A DNA stretch of 64,000 nucleotides from Flammeovirgaceae bacterium (GCA_016709845.1 JADJMA010000002.1:323501-387500); one strand, 5' to 3'; counted from the stretch's first letter, positions 50,009 through 59,809 are shown. Program-made: numbers and translations. The notes: generated by a model not told the origin, from the letters alone.

Positions 50009-50714
50009 TCAGTTTTTGACCAATAACTTATTCTTGGCCTGTAACTGCTCAAAAATAGTTATGTTCATAAGAATCAATAGCAATCCGTAGACAACATCTT
50101 CAATTGGAATTGAAAGTAAACGTATGCCGAGGTTTTCTTGATCGTTATACCAAACTACCGGACTTCCTAAGCCAGTACCGGTGAGTATACCATTCACCAG
50201 AAAGAATGGAATAAGAATCCAAAGAAAAGAAAAATAGAACTTGCCCAGATACAAAGCCTTTATCCTGGCAACGATAAACAATAAAAAAATGAGCAGCTAA
50301 TAAAAGTTACAAATGTGTACCATCGCGTGACGTTCATTATACCAAAAGGAAAAGCAAGACTATCAGAGTCTTCGTTATAGCCATTGCATAAGGTTGAAAA
50401 AAGTCTTTTTTTGAAAAGTGTCCTACTGCTTCATAGGTAAATAGGCACGCATAAGGAATGCAAATAAAAAAAAGAATTTCTTCTATCGGCAATCCATAAA
50501 AATAAATTCCAACAAGATATTCTGGGTTAAAGCCCCATACCCCCATATTGGTGAATAACGCATCCCAAATCATAAAAAGCACAGCAGGAAATAAAATAGC
50601 AGGCCAAACGTATTTCCATTTTTTAGAAAAGTTAGCTTTAGGATGAAAGCTAAATAAAAGCGGAAGCGAAACGGCCCCTAAATCAATAGTCAGATATAGA
50701 TATTTTAGATTCAA
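50009..50714 (-). CDS. crtY: Lycopene cyclase, CrtYcd type, frameshifted
   Basis: A membrane protein of about 235 residues that closes beta-rings on lycopene. It has two repeats, each with a Pro-x-Glu motif: YGLPIEEILFFICIPYA and SIPIEDVVYGLLLILMN. A G is missing near 50342 and a T in the run at 50283-50289; restored text runs LLGIMNVTRWYTFVTF and SCSFFLLFIVARIKAL. A TTG start at 50714 follows six bases after the crtZ stop. It is the last gene of the carotenoid operon. Confidence 0.87.
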
Positions 50715-50720
50715 AATTTA

Positions 50721-51212
50721 TTATTGCGTTTCCTGTCTCTTCTGACGAAGTTTAAATTCTCCGGGCTCATATTTTTTAGGTGCATAAAGAAATCCAAAGG
50801 CTTCGCAGTTCTCTTTGGTGTGCTTGCTATGATGGATGTAATGCGCATTGATCATTCTCTTTAAATATTTGCTCTTTTTTTTTGAACTCCACTTGATGCG
50901 CTGATGAACCATAAAATCATGGAATACAATATAAAAGATGCCGTAGCAAAGTATTCCTAAACCAACGGCCAACCAATACGGGTTATAAGTGACTACGCTT
51001 GCGTAATAGAATAAAGCAATGGATGGTAGACTGAACACGACTGCAAACCAGTCATTCTTTTCTAAAGCGTGATTGTGTACGGAATGGTGTGACTTATGCC
51101 AGATCCAAAGAAAACCATGCATTATATATTTATGTGTGAACCAGGCAACGAATTCCCAAAACAAAAAAGTAGCTATCACAATGCCTGAACATACTAAGAT
51201 CGTACTCCACAT
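50721..51212 (-). CDS. crtZ: Beta-carotene hydroxylase (fatty acid hydroxylase superfamily)
   Basis: A 163-residue di-iron membrane hydroxylase. The His clusters are HKYIMHG, HKSHHSVHNH, HDFMVHQ and HYIHHSKH. CrtZ converts beta-carotene to zeaxanthin. It is intact and sits between the SRPBCC gene and crtYcd with short gaps. No ketolase gene is visible, so zeaxanthin is the most likely end product from these genes. Confidence 0.9.
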   Translation of the reverse strand: MWSTILVCSGIVIATFLFWEFVAWFTHKYIMHGFLWIWHKSHHSVHNHALEKNDWFAVVFSLPSIALFYYASVVTYNPYWLAVGLGILCYGIFYIVFHDFMVHQRIKWSSKKKSKYLKRMINAHYIHHSKHTKENCEAFGFLYAPKKYEPGEFKLRQKRQETQ

Positions 51213-51227
51213 AGCTGAAACATCAAT

Positions 51228-51692
51228 TTAATTTTTACTAAAAAAATTTGTTAGGGCGGCATATCGATAATCAAAAATAGCATTCACCTTTCGGCCAACA
51301 AAAAGCCAGTGAGCCAATCTGCCCAGCACGCCCAGCGGAATTGCATAATTCACTTCATCTGTTATTTCTGTGCCTCCTTCTATTTCATTAAAGTGATGTT
51401 GGTGATGCCAGAAAGCATACGGCCCCATTCGTTGCTCATCAACAAAATAATGTTGGTCTATAACATGCGAAATCTCTGTTACCCAGTTTACGAATAAGCC
51501 TGGTAAAATTTTTATCTGATAGGCTATTATCTGCCCGGCATACGTTTTATTCTCTCCGGAAATGTATCGGATAGAAAATCCCATTTCGGGTGGGGTTATT
51601 TTATTTAGATTCTCAGGGCTGGAAAAAAATTTCCACGCCTCTTGCCTACTTATGGGAATCACTTGCTTTCGTCTGAGATTATAGATTTTCAC
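51228..51692 (-). CDS. SRPBCC (START-like) protein of the carotenoid operon
   Basis: A 154-residue lipid-binding-fold protein. It starts YNLRRKQVIPISRQEAW with FSSPENLNKITPPEMGF, typical of the SRPBCC group found in carotenoid and photolyase operons. It uses a GTG start at 51692. The role is not established; it may bind a carotenoid or its lipid environment. Confidence 0.83.
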   Translation of the reverse strand: MKIYNLRRKQVIPISRQEAWKFFSSPENLNKITPPEMGFSIRYISGENKTYAGQIIAYQIKILPGLFVNWVTEISHVIDQHYFVDEQRMGPYAFWHHQHHFNEIEGGTEITDEVNYAIPLGVLGRLAHWLFVGRKVNAIFDYRYAALTNFFSKN

Positions 51693-51730
51693 ACCGTAAG
51701 AACAAGCCAGTCTACAAATTGTTTATCTCC

Positions 51731-53056
51731 TTAGCTATCTTTTAAAGCCTTTTTATAGGCAGCAATGGCGCGGGCTCTAGCAAATTTGTGTTCTACCATG
51801 GGGGTGCAGTACTGTCCTGAATCCACTTCAGGAACCCATCTTTTTATATAAACTGATTGTGGATCAAATTTTTGAGCTTGCAAGAGTGGGTTAAATACCC
51901 TGAAGTAAGGAGCTGCATCGCAGCCACAGCCTGCTGCCCACTGCCATCCTCCATTGTTTGCTGCCAGGTCAAAGTCAAGTAATTTATTGGCAAAGTATGC
52001 CTCGCCCCAACGCCAGTCGATTAGTAAATGCTTAGTGAGAAAGCTGGCCACTACCATACGCACACGATTATGCATAAACCCGGTGGCGTTCAATTCCCTC
52101 ATGCCGGCATCCACTATGGGATAACCCGTACGGCCTTCGCACCATGCCTCAAACTCCTGCACATTGTTACGCCAGACAATGTTGTCATAAGCATGTTTAA
52201 AGGCTTTGTCCACCGAAGGAAAATGCCACAAGATCATCTGATAAAAGTCTCGCCAAATTAATTCGTTTAAAAATGTTTCGTTCAACTTGCCGCCAATTTT
52301 TACAAGCTCACGTATACTGATCGTGCCAAAACGAAGGTGTATGCTAAGCTGAGTAGTTCCCTCCAGTCCCGGATAATTTCGTTGCTTGTCATATCGATCA
52401 ATAATTGAAGTATCTATTTTTTTATCTGGAAATATGTTGACGATATTTTTAAAGCCCATACTCTCAAGAGTCGGTAGCTGAAAGGGCATCGTCTTCGTAA
52501 AATTTATTGTGTATGCCTCAACATTATAAGGCTTATAGTTAGCCGGCTTTAATGCTGCCTTCCACTTTTTACTATAGGGAGTAAAAATAGTATAGGGGCT
52601 TGCATCTGATTTTAGTATTTCATCCTTTTCAAAAATAACCTGATCCTTAAAGGTTTTGAAAATTACTTTTTTCTGTTGTAGAATCCCTTCAACCTTATTG
52701 TCTCTGTTACGGGCATACGGCTCATAGTCATGATTTGTGTAAACAGCTCGTGGGGTTATAGAATTAAAAAAATTTATCGGCTCAGCATGTACCACAAGTA
52801 ATGAGCTCCCCATTTTTTCGAGGGAGTCTTTTAATGAAACTAATACCTTGTGAATAAAGGCGACCCGCCTATCATTTTTATCTTCCAGCTTATCTAAAAT
52901 AGCGGAGTCGAAGATAAACACCGGCAACACATTCATATTTTCTTTAAGCGCAAAGTATAAGCCTGCATTGTCATTTAGGCGCAAATCTCTGCGGAACCAA
53001 AAAATAGTGGTTTCTGCGTTAATGCTTTCTTTGATGTTAGGCAACGGAGAGCTCAA
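51731..53056 (-). CDS. phr: Cryptochrome/deoxyribodipyrimidine photolyase
   Basis: Photolyase repairs UV-made cyclobutane dimers using blue light and FAD. It has 441 residues and is intact. The photolyase segment IFWFRRDLRLNDNAGLYF is N-terminal; the FAD-binding domain carries LIWRDFYQMILWHFP and NNGGWQWAAGCGCDAAPYF. The TTG start overlaps the idi stop (TTGA). Being inside the carotenoid operon links photoprotection and photorepair. Confidence 0.93.
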   Translation of the reverse strand: MSSPLPNIKESINAETTIFWFRRDLRLNDNAGLYFALKENMNVLPVFIFDSAILDKLEDKNDRRVAFIHKVLVSLKDSLEKMGSSLLVVHAEPINFFNSITPRAVYTNHDYEPYARNRDNKVEGILQQKKVIFKTFKDQVIFEKDEILKSDASPYTIFTPYSKKWKAALKPANYKPYNVEAYTINFTKTMPFQLPTLESMGFKNIVNIFPDKKIDTSIIDRYDKQRNYPGLEGTTQLSIHLRFGTISIRELVKIGGKLNETFLNELIWRDFYQMILWHFPSVDKAFKHAYDNIVWRNNVQEFEAWCEGRTGYPIVDAGMRELNATGFMHNRVRMVVASFLTKHLLIDWRWGEAYFANKLLDFDLAANNGGWQWAAGCGCDAAPYFRVFNPLLQAQKFDPQSVYIKRWVPEVDSGQYCTPMVEHKFARARAIAAYKKALKDS

Positions 53057-53563
53057 GCCTCGTCTATAAGTAACCCATTCTCTACAATGAGCTTAAACCA
53101 GTGTGTATATTGATCTGGATTGTCTTTCATATGCACTCTCAGTTCCTCTTCAGATATAAATTTATACGCTTCAATCTCCCCGGTATTCAGTACGGGAGTA
53201 CCGTTAAATGTGCCCACATACACATGATCAAACTCGTGCTCGATTAATTGATTTGCAAACTCTATTCTGTAGATAAACTTATGTGAGAACGTTGGGTTTA
53301 AATCTATCCCAAGTTCTTCTTTTAGTCTCCGACTGGTTGCATCGGTAATTTTTTCTCCTGGTCGGGGATGACTGCAACAAGCGTTAGACCATAGTCCGCC
53401 ACTGTGATATTTTGTTTTGGCTCTTTGTTGAATCAACATCTCCCTCTTCATTGAATAAAAGAACAGAGAACGCCCGATGAAGTAAGCCTTTTTGATGGGC
53501 TTCCATCTTATCCATGGCTCCAACTTCCACATCGTTAGTATCTACCAATATTACCTGATCCAT
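53053..53563 (-). CDS. idi: Isopentenyl-diphosphate delta-isomerase, frameshifted
   Basis: Idi (type I, Nudix fold) interconverts IPP and DMAPP and feeds carotenoid synthesis. It has about 170 residues. HSGGLWSNACCSHPRPGE and TSRRLKEELG are diagnostic. The ATG at 53563 (MDQVILVDTNDVEVGAMD) overlaps the crtB stop (TAATG). An indel near 53438-53447 breaks the frame; loss of two bases from a GAGA stretch would give FNEEGEMLIQQRA. Confidence 0.92.
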
Positions 53564-54405
53564 TACAATAGATTTAATTGATACTTCAGATAAGAAAAGA
53601 AAAGTATGGAGATTTTTTTTCGATTTTGAACCCGAATTCTTTTACGAAGCACATGGTGAGAGGGTGTATTGCGAATCTTTTTGAACAGCGACAGGTAGTA
53701 GAGATAAGCAACATACACCCCAAATTTAGCTCCTTTCGGAAGTTGCTTTATACCTAAATAGCCAGCATGAAAATCTGCAGCAATACTTTCTTCAATTTTT
53801 GCTTTGCTTAAATCATCTAGGGAATCCAAATTAATGTCTGGGAAATAAGATCTTCCCATGCCAACGTAATCTGCGTTTAAATCGCGTAAAAAATTTATTT
53901 TCTGAAAGGCCGAGCCCAAACGCTGAGCGCTGGGTTTTAATTTTTCATACGTACCCTGATCTCCTTTGCAAAAAACTTTTAAGCACATGAGTCCAACTAC
54001 TTCGGCAGACCCAAGTATATATTCCTCAAAAGTTTTTTGATCATATTCCTGTTTTTCAAGATCCATCTCCATGCTGTGCAGAAATTGTTCTATGAGAATA
54101 TGATCAATTGAAAACTTATTTACAGTTAGTTGAAAACTATGGAGTATCGGATTGAGGCTTATCCTTTCCTTTATTGCCCTAACGGTATCTTCTCTGAATC
54201 TTGCCAGCAAAGATTTTTTATTAAAGTCGTGGAGTGTATCAACAATCTCGTCTGCAAATCGCACAAATCCATAGATGGAATAGATTGGATCTCGCAACCA
54301 ATTATCAAAACAGCGAATACCCATTGAAAAGGAAGTGCTGTATGCCAGTGTCGTGAGCTTGGAAGATCTAAACGATACTCTGTCAAATAATTCTTTTTCT
54401 TTCAT
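53563..54405 (-). CDS. crtB: Phytoene synthase
   Basis: CrtB joins two geranylgeranyl diphosphates head to head into phytoene. It has about 280 residues and is intact. The first Asp motif is VRFADEIVD and the second region LRDLNADYVGMGRSYFP. I prefer the ATG at 54405 (MKEKELFDR); a TTG at 54417 that overlaps the crtI stop is also possible. It follows crtI directly. Confidence 0.93.
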   Translation of the reverse strand: MKEKELFDRVSFRSSKLTTLAYSTSFSMGIRCFDNWLRDPIYSIYGFVRFADEIVDTLHDFNKKSLLARFREDTVRAIKERISLNPILHSFQLTVNKFSIDHILIEQFLHSMEMDLEKQEYDQKTFEEYILGSAEVVGLMCLKVFCKGDQGTYEKLKPSAQRLGSAFQKINFLRDLNADYVGMGRSYFPDINLDSLDDLSKAKIEESIAADFHAGYLGIKQLPKGAKFGVYVAYLYYLSLFKKIRNTPSHHVLRKRIRVQNRKKISILFFSYLKYQLNLL

Positions 54406-54413
54406 TTCTGATT

Positions 54414-55903
54414 TCAAAGATTTACTGTCTCTTTATTTTTTTCTGTTTTAATCAAAACGTTGGCAACCACTTGTCCTGATATAAGGGATGGCGGCACTCC
54501 GGGCCCAGGAACTGTGAGTTGACCTGTATAAAACAGATTAGTAACTTTTTTGTTTACTATGGAAGGCTTTAGGTTAGCCGTTTGCTTTAAGGTATTAGCC
54601 AATCCATAGGCATTTCCTTTGTACGCATTATAATCTGTACTGAAATTTTGATGCGCATAGCTTCTCTTGTAAACGATATGCTCCCTAATATTCTGGCCTG
54701 TTAATTTTTCAATTCTGTCCATAACAAGGTCAAAATATTTATCTCGTGTTGCTTCATCGTCCTTCAGGCCTGCCGCCACAGGAATAAGAATAAAAAGATT
54801 TTCACTTCCTTCGGGAGCCACAGAATTATCGGTTTTGGAAGGACAGCAAACATAGAAGAGTGGATTGCTCGGCCATTTTGGATTCTTATAAATTTCCTCC
54901 GTGTGCTTATTAAAGTCCTCATCAAAAAAAAGATTATGATGATGCAGGTTATCTAAACGTTTATTAACACCCAGATAAAAGATAATGCTGGAAGGTGCGA
55001 GGTCTCGGTTTTGCCAATATTTTTCGGTGTACTTTCTAAAAGTACTTGGCAAAAGTTCTTGTTCTACGTGATGATAATCAGCACCGGCTACAACATAATC
55101 CGTTAAAACGGTTTCTCCATTTATCGATAGTGAATTAATTTTGTTACTGGTCAGGTTCATCGTCTGTACGGTACTGTTGTACACAAACTGAACGCCTTTT
55201 TCCTCTGCCAGTTTAACCATACCTTCCACAATCTTGTACATACCTCCTCTGGGATACCAGGTCCCCAGCATCATGTCAGCATAATTCATTAAACTATATA
55301 GAGCCGGTGTATTGGCTGGTGAAGCGCCAAGAAATAATACCGGAAATTCAAGGAGTTGGATTAACTGAGGTGACTTAAAATATTTTTTTATATAGCTTCT
55401 AATGGACTGAAACACGTGCAACTTAAAAACACCTTTGGCCAATTTGAGATTTATAAGTTCCCGGATAGATAGGCCCGGGTTATACACAAGCTCATCTACA
55501 CCTACCTTATATTTGTACTCGCCTTCTTTTAAAAACTGAGCAAGTTTATTTGCGCTTCCTTTTTCTTTGCTCTCAAAAAAATCTAATAACTCATTTTTGT
55601 CTGAGGGAATATTCCATATATCTTGTTTTGAAAAGAACACCCGATAAGATGGACTAAGTCTTACCAGGTCGTAATAATCTGAAACGGTTTTTCCGAACGT
55701 GTTAAAATATTTTTCAAAAACATTGGGCATCCAGTACCAGCTTGGGCCCATGTCAAACGTAAATCCTTCAGCTTCAAACTTACGCGCCCGCCCTCCTGGT
55801 GAACTATTTTTTTCATACACGGTAACAGCATACCCATTTGCTGCCAATGTGGTAGCTGCTGCTATGCCCGCAAAACCAGCACCTATAACGGCAATTTTTT
55901 CAT
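54414..55903 (-). CDS. crtI: Phytoene desaturase, frameshifted at its start
   Basis: CrtI desaturates phytoene to lycopene using FAD. It has about 496 residues. The Rossmann start AVIGAGFAGIAAATTLAANG is only in frame with the ATG at 55903 (MKKIAVIG) if one A is restored in the run at 55895-55900. Further text GGRARKFEAEGFTFDMGPSWYW and the C-terminal FYTGQLTVPGPGVPPSLISG are typical. It lies 23 bases after the sigma factor gene. Confidence 0.93.
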
Positions 55904-55926
55904 CCCCTTCAAATTATTGGACGTTG

Positions 55927-56427
55927 TTAACGCGTTAATAAATTCTTTTGGATTTCTTTCCGCGCTTGAAATATTCGATTCTTTACCGTGCCAATGGGGA
56001 TATTAAGGTGCGCTGAAATCTCATGATACTTGTACCCCGTTGTGTGTAGTTTAAAAGGCATTTGAAGGTCTTCCTTTAACGAGTTTACATTGCCCCATAA
56101 TTCTTTTAACTCAAGCGTTTTCTCTGGCTTGTTGAACCTGTATTGATCAGCAACATTTAAATAGTAGAGTTCCTTCGTAGTGTCTGTTGACGTTTTAGCG
56201 AGTTTCGCTTTTCTATAATTATTGATGAAGGTGTTCCGCATTATAGTAAACAACCACCCTTTAAGATTTGTGTCGTCTTTAAATTTATCACGATAGGTCA
56301 ACGCCCTTAATAGGGTGTCCTGAATGAGATCTTGCGACTCTTCGGCATTCCGGGTAAACCGATAGGTAAATTGCTTAAGCGTGCTCTGAAGTCCGCTGAT
56401 CTGTGTGTTAAATTCTAATGCAGTCAT
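55927..56427 (-). CDS. ECF-type RNA polymerase sigma factor
   Basis: A 166-residue sigma-70 family factor with only regions 2 and 4. Region 2 shows ESQDLIQDTLLRAL and LKGWLFTIMRNTFINNYRK; region 4 shows YKYHEISAHLNIPIGTVKNRIFQARK. It is the first gene of the carotenoid operon and is preceded by a promoter flanked by two inverted repeats. No anti-sigma gene is adjacent, so control is likely transcriptional, by CarH. This parallels LitS of actinobacteria. Confidence 0.9.
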   Translation of the reverse strand: MTALEFNTQISGLQSTLKQFTYRFTRNAEESQDLIQDTLLRALTYRDKFKDDTNLKGWLFTIMRNTFINNYRKAKLAKTSTDTTKELYYLNVADQYRFNKPEKTLELKELWGNVNSLKEDLQMPFKLHTTGYKYHEISAHLNIPIGTVKNRIFQARKEIQKNLLTR

Positions 56428-56429
56428 AA

Positions 56430-56459
56430 TGTTTAATCATTAATTAAAATAATTAAACA
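56430..56459. promoter_or_regulatory. Inverted repeat 1 (candidate CarH operator at the transcription start)
   Basis: TGTTTAAT at 56430-56437 is mirrored by ATTAAACA at 56452-56459 with 14 bases between. It touches the -7 box of the sigma gene promoter and would cover its start site. The identical arms and spacing recur in repeat 2. Confidence 0.65.
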
Positions 56460-56488
56460 AAATTAGCTACTTATCAGATAATATGCAA
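56458..56488 (-). promoter_or_regulatory. Promoter of the ECF sigma-carotenoid operon
   Basis: On the minus strand TTG (56486-56488) is followed after 20 bases by TAATTTTG (56458-56465), a good match to the Bacteroidota -33/-7 consensus. Inverted repeat 2 lies just upstream and repeat 1 just downstream. Confidence 0.6.
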
Positions 56489-56493
56489 TATTT

Positions 56494-56523
56494 TGTTTAA
56501 TTTATTTTAAAATAGATTAAACA
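56494..56523. promoter_or_regulatory. Inverted repeat 2 (candidate CarH operator upstream of -33)
   Basis: TGTTTAAT at 56494-56501 is mirrored by ATTAAACA at 56516-56523, again with 14 bases between. Its start is 64 bases from that of repeat 1, about six DNA turns. It ends 6 bases before the carH stop codon. Confidence 0.65.
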
Positions 56524-56529
56524 AATGGT

Positions 56530-57405
56530 TTATTTCTGCTGCAATTGAGCCAGAAGCGACTCAGAAGTGTTAAAAATTCGAACATTCTTTCCCTTAGGCA
56601 TTACTTGCTCCTTTTGCTGCCCTGAAATAAGAAGGGTTGCCTTTGGAAATTCCTGAACGAGTTTTGCGAAGTATTCTTTAAGATTTCCTGCCTTTTGCAA
56701 AACAGAAACGCAGGTTATTAGGTAGTTGGGTTTATGTATTTCACAAATCTGTTTCAAATCATTATAAGGCAGGTGCTGTCCTAAATAAAATGTTCTATAC
56801 CCAGCTTTTCGAACGATGAAATGGAAGAATAAAAGACCAATTTCATGAAGTTCCTCCTCCGGAAGGAAAAGAACGATTTTCTCTGCCCCTTTCTGTGGAA
56901 AAGGAAGAGAGTCGATGGCTACAATAATCTTTTGTCGGATGAGATTAGAAATGAAATGTTCCTGTGCAGGCGTTATGTTTCCTGTCTGCCACAGAATGCC
57001 AATTTTTTCTAAAAAGGGATAAACAATATCTGTTATCGTTTTTTCAAATCCGAATTTTATTATCAGATGACCTAACTGTTTTTCAAATTGCTCTTCATCC
57101 AGGTCAATCATGCATACGGTTAGCTGATCAATGAAAAGATTTGTTTCCTGCCGGCCATCGGAGAGTTCAATAACTTTTGCATTGAGTTCCTCTAAACTCA
57201 TTCCAGCAATGGTTGAAATTTTTATCCCTTGATTGTTTAACCATGAAACGTTGATTATTTTCTTTAAATCCTTATCAGAATAATAGCGGATGTTCGTACT
57301 GGTGCGTTGAGGGGCTATAAGCTGATGCCTCTTTTCCCAAATCCGGATGGTATGAGCTTTAATCCCCGATAATGATTCTAATTCTTTAATTGAGTAATTA
57401 CCCAT
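56530..57405 (-). CDS. CarH/LitR-type MerR regulator with B12-binding photoreceptor domain
   Basis: A 291-residue regulator. An N-terminal MerR helix-turn-helix (YSIKELESLSGIKAHTIRIW) is followed by the helical bundle with the CarH motif W-x9-EH (Trp139, Glu149, His150) and a Rossmann-like cobalamin domain with E-x-H-xx-G (Glu185, His187, Gly190), in which the His would ligate cobalt. CarH tetramers with adenosylcobalamin repress carotenoid genes in the dark and fall apart in light. It is intact and encoded directly upstream of the ECF sigma gene. Confidence 0.88.
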   Translation of the reverse strand: MGNYSIKELESLSGIKAHTIRIWEKRHQLIAPQRTSTNIRYYSDKDLKKIINVSWLNNQGIKISTIAGMSLEELNAKVIELSDGRQETNLFIDQLTVCMIDLDEEQFEKQLGHLIIKFGFEKTITDIVYPFLEKIGILWQTGNITPAQEHFISNLIRQKIIVAIDSLPFPQKGAEKIVLFLPEEELHEIGLLFFHFIVRKAGYRTFYLGQHLPYNDLKQICEIHKPNYLITCVSVLQKAGNLKEYFAKLVQEFPKATLLISGQQKEQVMPKGKNVRIFNTSESLLAQLQQK

Positions 57406-57527
57406 TGTATTCTTATTTCAAATCAACTAACCACTCTTTGGCTAAATTGTTTACAGATTCTTGTTTTGATTGTCAACATTATGAATACGGACAAAGCGTA
57501 AGATTCAAATGGTTCTATTCAATAATC
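57406..57527 (-). promoter_or_regulatory. Upstream region of carH
   Basis: A 122-base A+T-rich gap. On the minus strand TTGACA is followed after 17 bases by TAAACA, which resembles a generic sigma-70 promoter; a TAnnTTTG box is not obvious. No full copy of the TGTTTAAT-N14-ATTAAACA repeat is present, so autoregulation by the same site is not evident. Confidence 0.35.
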
Positions 57528-57946
57528 TTAAAAGTATTGTGGCGAACAAATTATTTCCTTATTGCCCGATAACTCAAAAACCCACTTTGTAAATGAGGGT
57601 GGTCCGAAGGTTGCCTTGGCATTATTAGAAAAGCCAAACCCTTCTTTGGGTATCCCGACCCAATTGGTGTCCAGATTTTGATTGTCGTTTTCATCATGAA
57701 AGTATTTAAACCCGTACCTTCCTAGTCCAAGGTCGGTTAACAGAATGGTGCATTCCTTATTTTCAATAGGTTGCTTTATCTCCTTATAGACTTTTCACTT
57801 TCATCAAAAAGCTGAAGGAGTACATGTCCCTGATCGTTTCTTAATCCCTTGATATCAATAGTTAATGTGTTTTGAGCCGTTGTACCCATGGGAATAATGA
57901 AAAGAAAGGTTATAAAACGCAGAGTAAATAAATACGTAATCTTCAT
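57528..57946 (-). CDS. DUF2141 family secreted protein, frameshifted
   Basis: A protein of about 139 residues. A signal peptide (FTLRFITFLFIIPMGTTAQ) is followed by an Ig-like beta-sandwich typical of DUF2141: GFKYFHDENDNQNLDTNWVG and IPKEGFGFSNNAKATFGPPS. One base is missing at 57792-57795; restored text is DESEKVYKEIKQPIEN. DUF2141 genes are often found with carotenoid genes, and here it lies just beyond carH. The start overlaps the end of the ABC exporter gene at ATGA. Confidence 0.78.
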
Positions 57947-59731
57947 TTCACATCCACTTGTAACTTAAGCAAGTTACTATAAATGCCATTATCGACTTTG
58001 CTTAGTTCCTGGTGCGATCCAGACTCTGCAATCTCTCCGTTTTTGATAACCATAATCCGATGTACTTTTCTAATGGTGCTTTAGGCGATGTGCAATAATA
58101 ATTGTTGTTCTTCCCACCATAAGTTTTTCCAGCGCCTCTTGCACCAGTTGTTCAGACCCTGCATCCAGCGAACTTGTTGCTTCATCCAAAATAAGAATGG
58201 AAGGATCTTTTAAAATGGCTCGTGCAATGGCCACTCGTTGTCGTTGCCCTCCGGATAGTTTTACACCCCGATCACCCACCAGGGTATTTAATCTATCTGG
58301 AAAAGTTTCGATAAACTCCCAAGCGTTGGCTTTTATAGATGCTTCTATAATTTCGTTCTCGGTAGCGTCAGGCTTGCCGTAAGCAATATTCTCACGAATG
58401 CTTCCTCCAAACAAAATTACTTCTTGTGGCACTATGCCAATGTTAGCTCGATAATCAGTAAGATTAAAAGTCTGGTTGTCGATTTGATCTACACGGATAG
58501 ATCCTGCTGTGACTGGATAAAATCTCATCAGGAGATTAATAATGGTTGACTTACCCGAGCCGCTTGGTCCAACCAGAGCGATTTTTTCACCCTGTTTTAC
58601 CTGGAAGCTTATGTTCTTTAATACTGCAATATCAGGCCGGGTAGGATAGATAAATGAAACCTGATCGAATTCTATATCTCCTTTTAACTTAATTGGCTGA
58701 CTAATCGAAGAGGACTCATCCTTTTGCTCCAGGATTTCAAGAATTCTTTCTGAAGCGCCTACTGATCGTTGCAATTGACTATAGATATCACCGAGCCCAG
58801 CAATAGATCCGCCAATAAATGCCGTATACAATACAAATGAAAATAACTCACCTACCTCCGCTTCACCCGACTGAACCAACAACGCCCCATACCAACTTAC
58901 TGCAACAATACCTCCAAACAATGCAACAATGGTGAAGGAAATAAACATCCCCCGATACCGTGAGGCATGAAGTGCCGTGCGAACCACCTCATCGAGTGAT
59001 TTTTTATAGCGCAGCACTTCAAATAATTCATTGGTGAATGATTTTACTACTGCGATAGATTGGAAGGGTTTCTTCAACAATAACATTTGAAGTTGCCAGT
59101 TGATCTTGTGTTTTTTAGAAAGCTTTCGAATAAACTTACCAAAAAACAATGCCGCCAACACAAGTATTGGAAAAGTCAACAACATGAATACGGTAAGCTT
59201 GGGATATAATATAAAAATTACTGGGATGCCGATAGAAAGCACAAGAAGTTGCCGAAGTAATTCGGCCAGCGTGAATGTAAATGTATCTTGTAGTGTGGTT
59301 ACATCAGACGTAATACGGCTGATCAATTCACCTACTCTACGGCTATCATAAAATGATAAGGGTAACCAGATTATTTTTCTATACACATGTTGCCGTAAAT
59401 CTGCCAGCGTTCGCTCGCTTACATAGGTGAATGTATAAACCCGGATAAATGAAAAAACACCTTGCACCAAAAGAATAGAAATAAGTGCGAGCGCAATTTG
59501 ATTAATTGTGGTAAAGAAAAAATCTTTCTTCCCCTGGGCTACATCCAATAATTTGCCGGCAAAATAAGGGAAGGCCAACAACGTTCCACTGGAAAGCCCC
59601 AAGGCTACAAGCCCGAGGAGGAACGTCCACCGGTAGGGCAACACAAACCGAAAAACTCCAAGTAGTTTTCTAAATCCCGTTTTGTTAAGAGGACGTTTTT
59701 CTCCTTCGTCAACTGCCTTTCGTTTGGCCAT
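57943..59731 (-). CDS. MsbA-like ABC exporter (fused membrane and ATPase domains), frameshifted
   Basis: A protein of about 596 residues with six membrane helices and a C-terminal ATPase: Walker A GPSGSGKSTI, signature LSGGQRQRVAIAR, Walker B ILILDEATSSLD. An excess base at 58080-58082 cuts off the real C-terminus (HRLSTIRKVHRIMVIKNGEI ... KLQVDVK, stop at 57943). Two compensating indels at 59111-59116 and 59062-59063 scramble about 17 residues; correction restores TQDQLATSNVIVEETLQSIA. Lipid or drug export is the family role. Confidence 0.88.
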
Positions 59732-59809
59732 TTTAATTAGTAATAATTTATTAATCTTTTAAAGGCAAAAATGATCCTTCAATAGAAAACAAAACAGTAT
59801 CACTCAAAA

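Noticed and set aside
57421..57520. A third copy of the CarH-type inverted repeat upstream of carH
   Set aside because: Only a loose match (TTGTTTAC) occurs; the second arm at the right spacing is missing.
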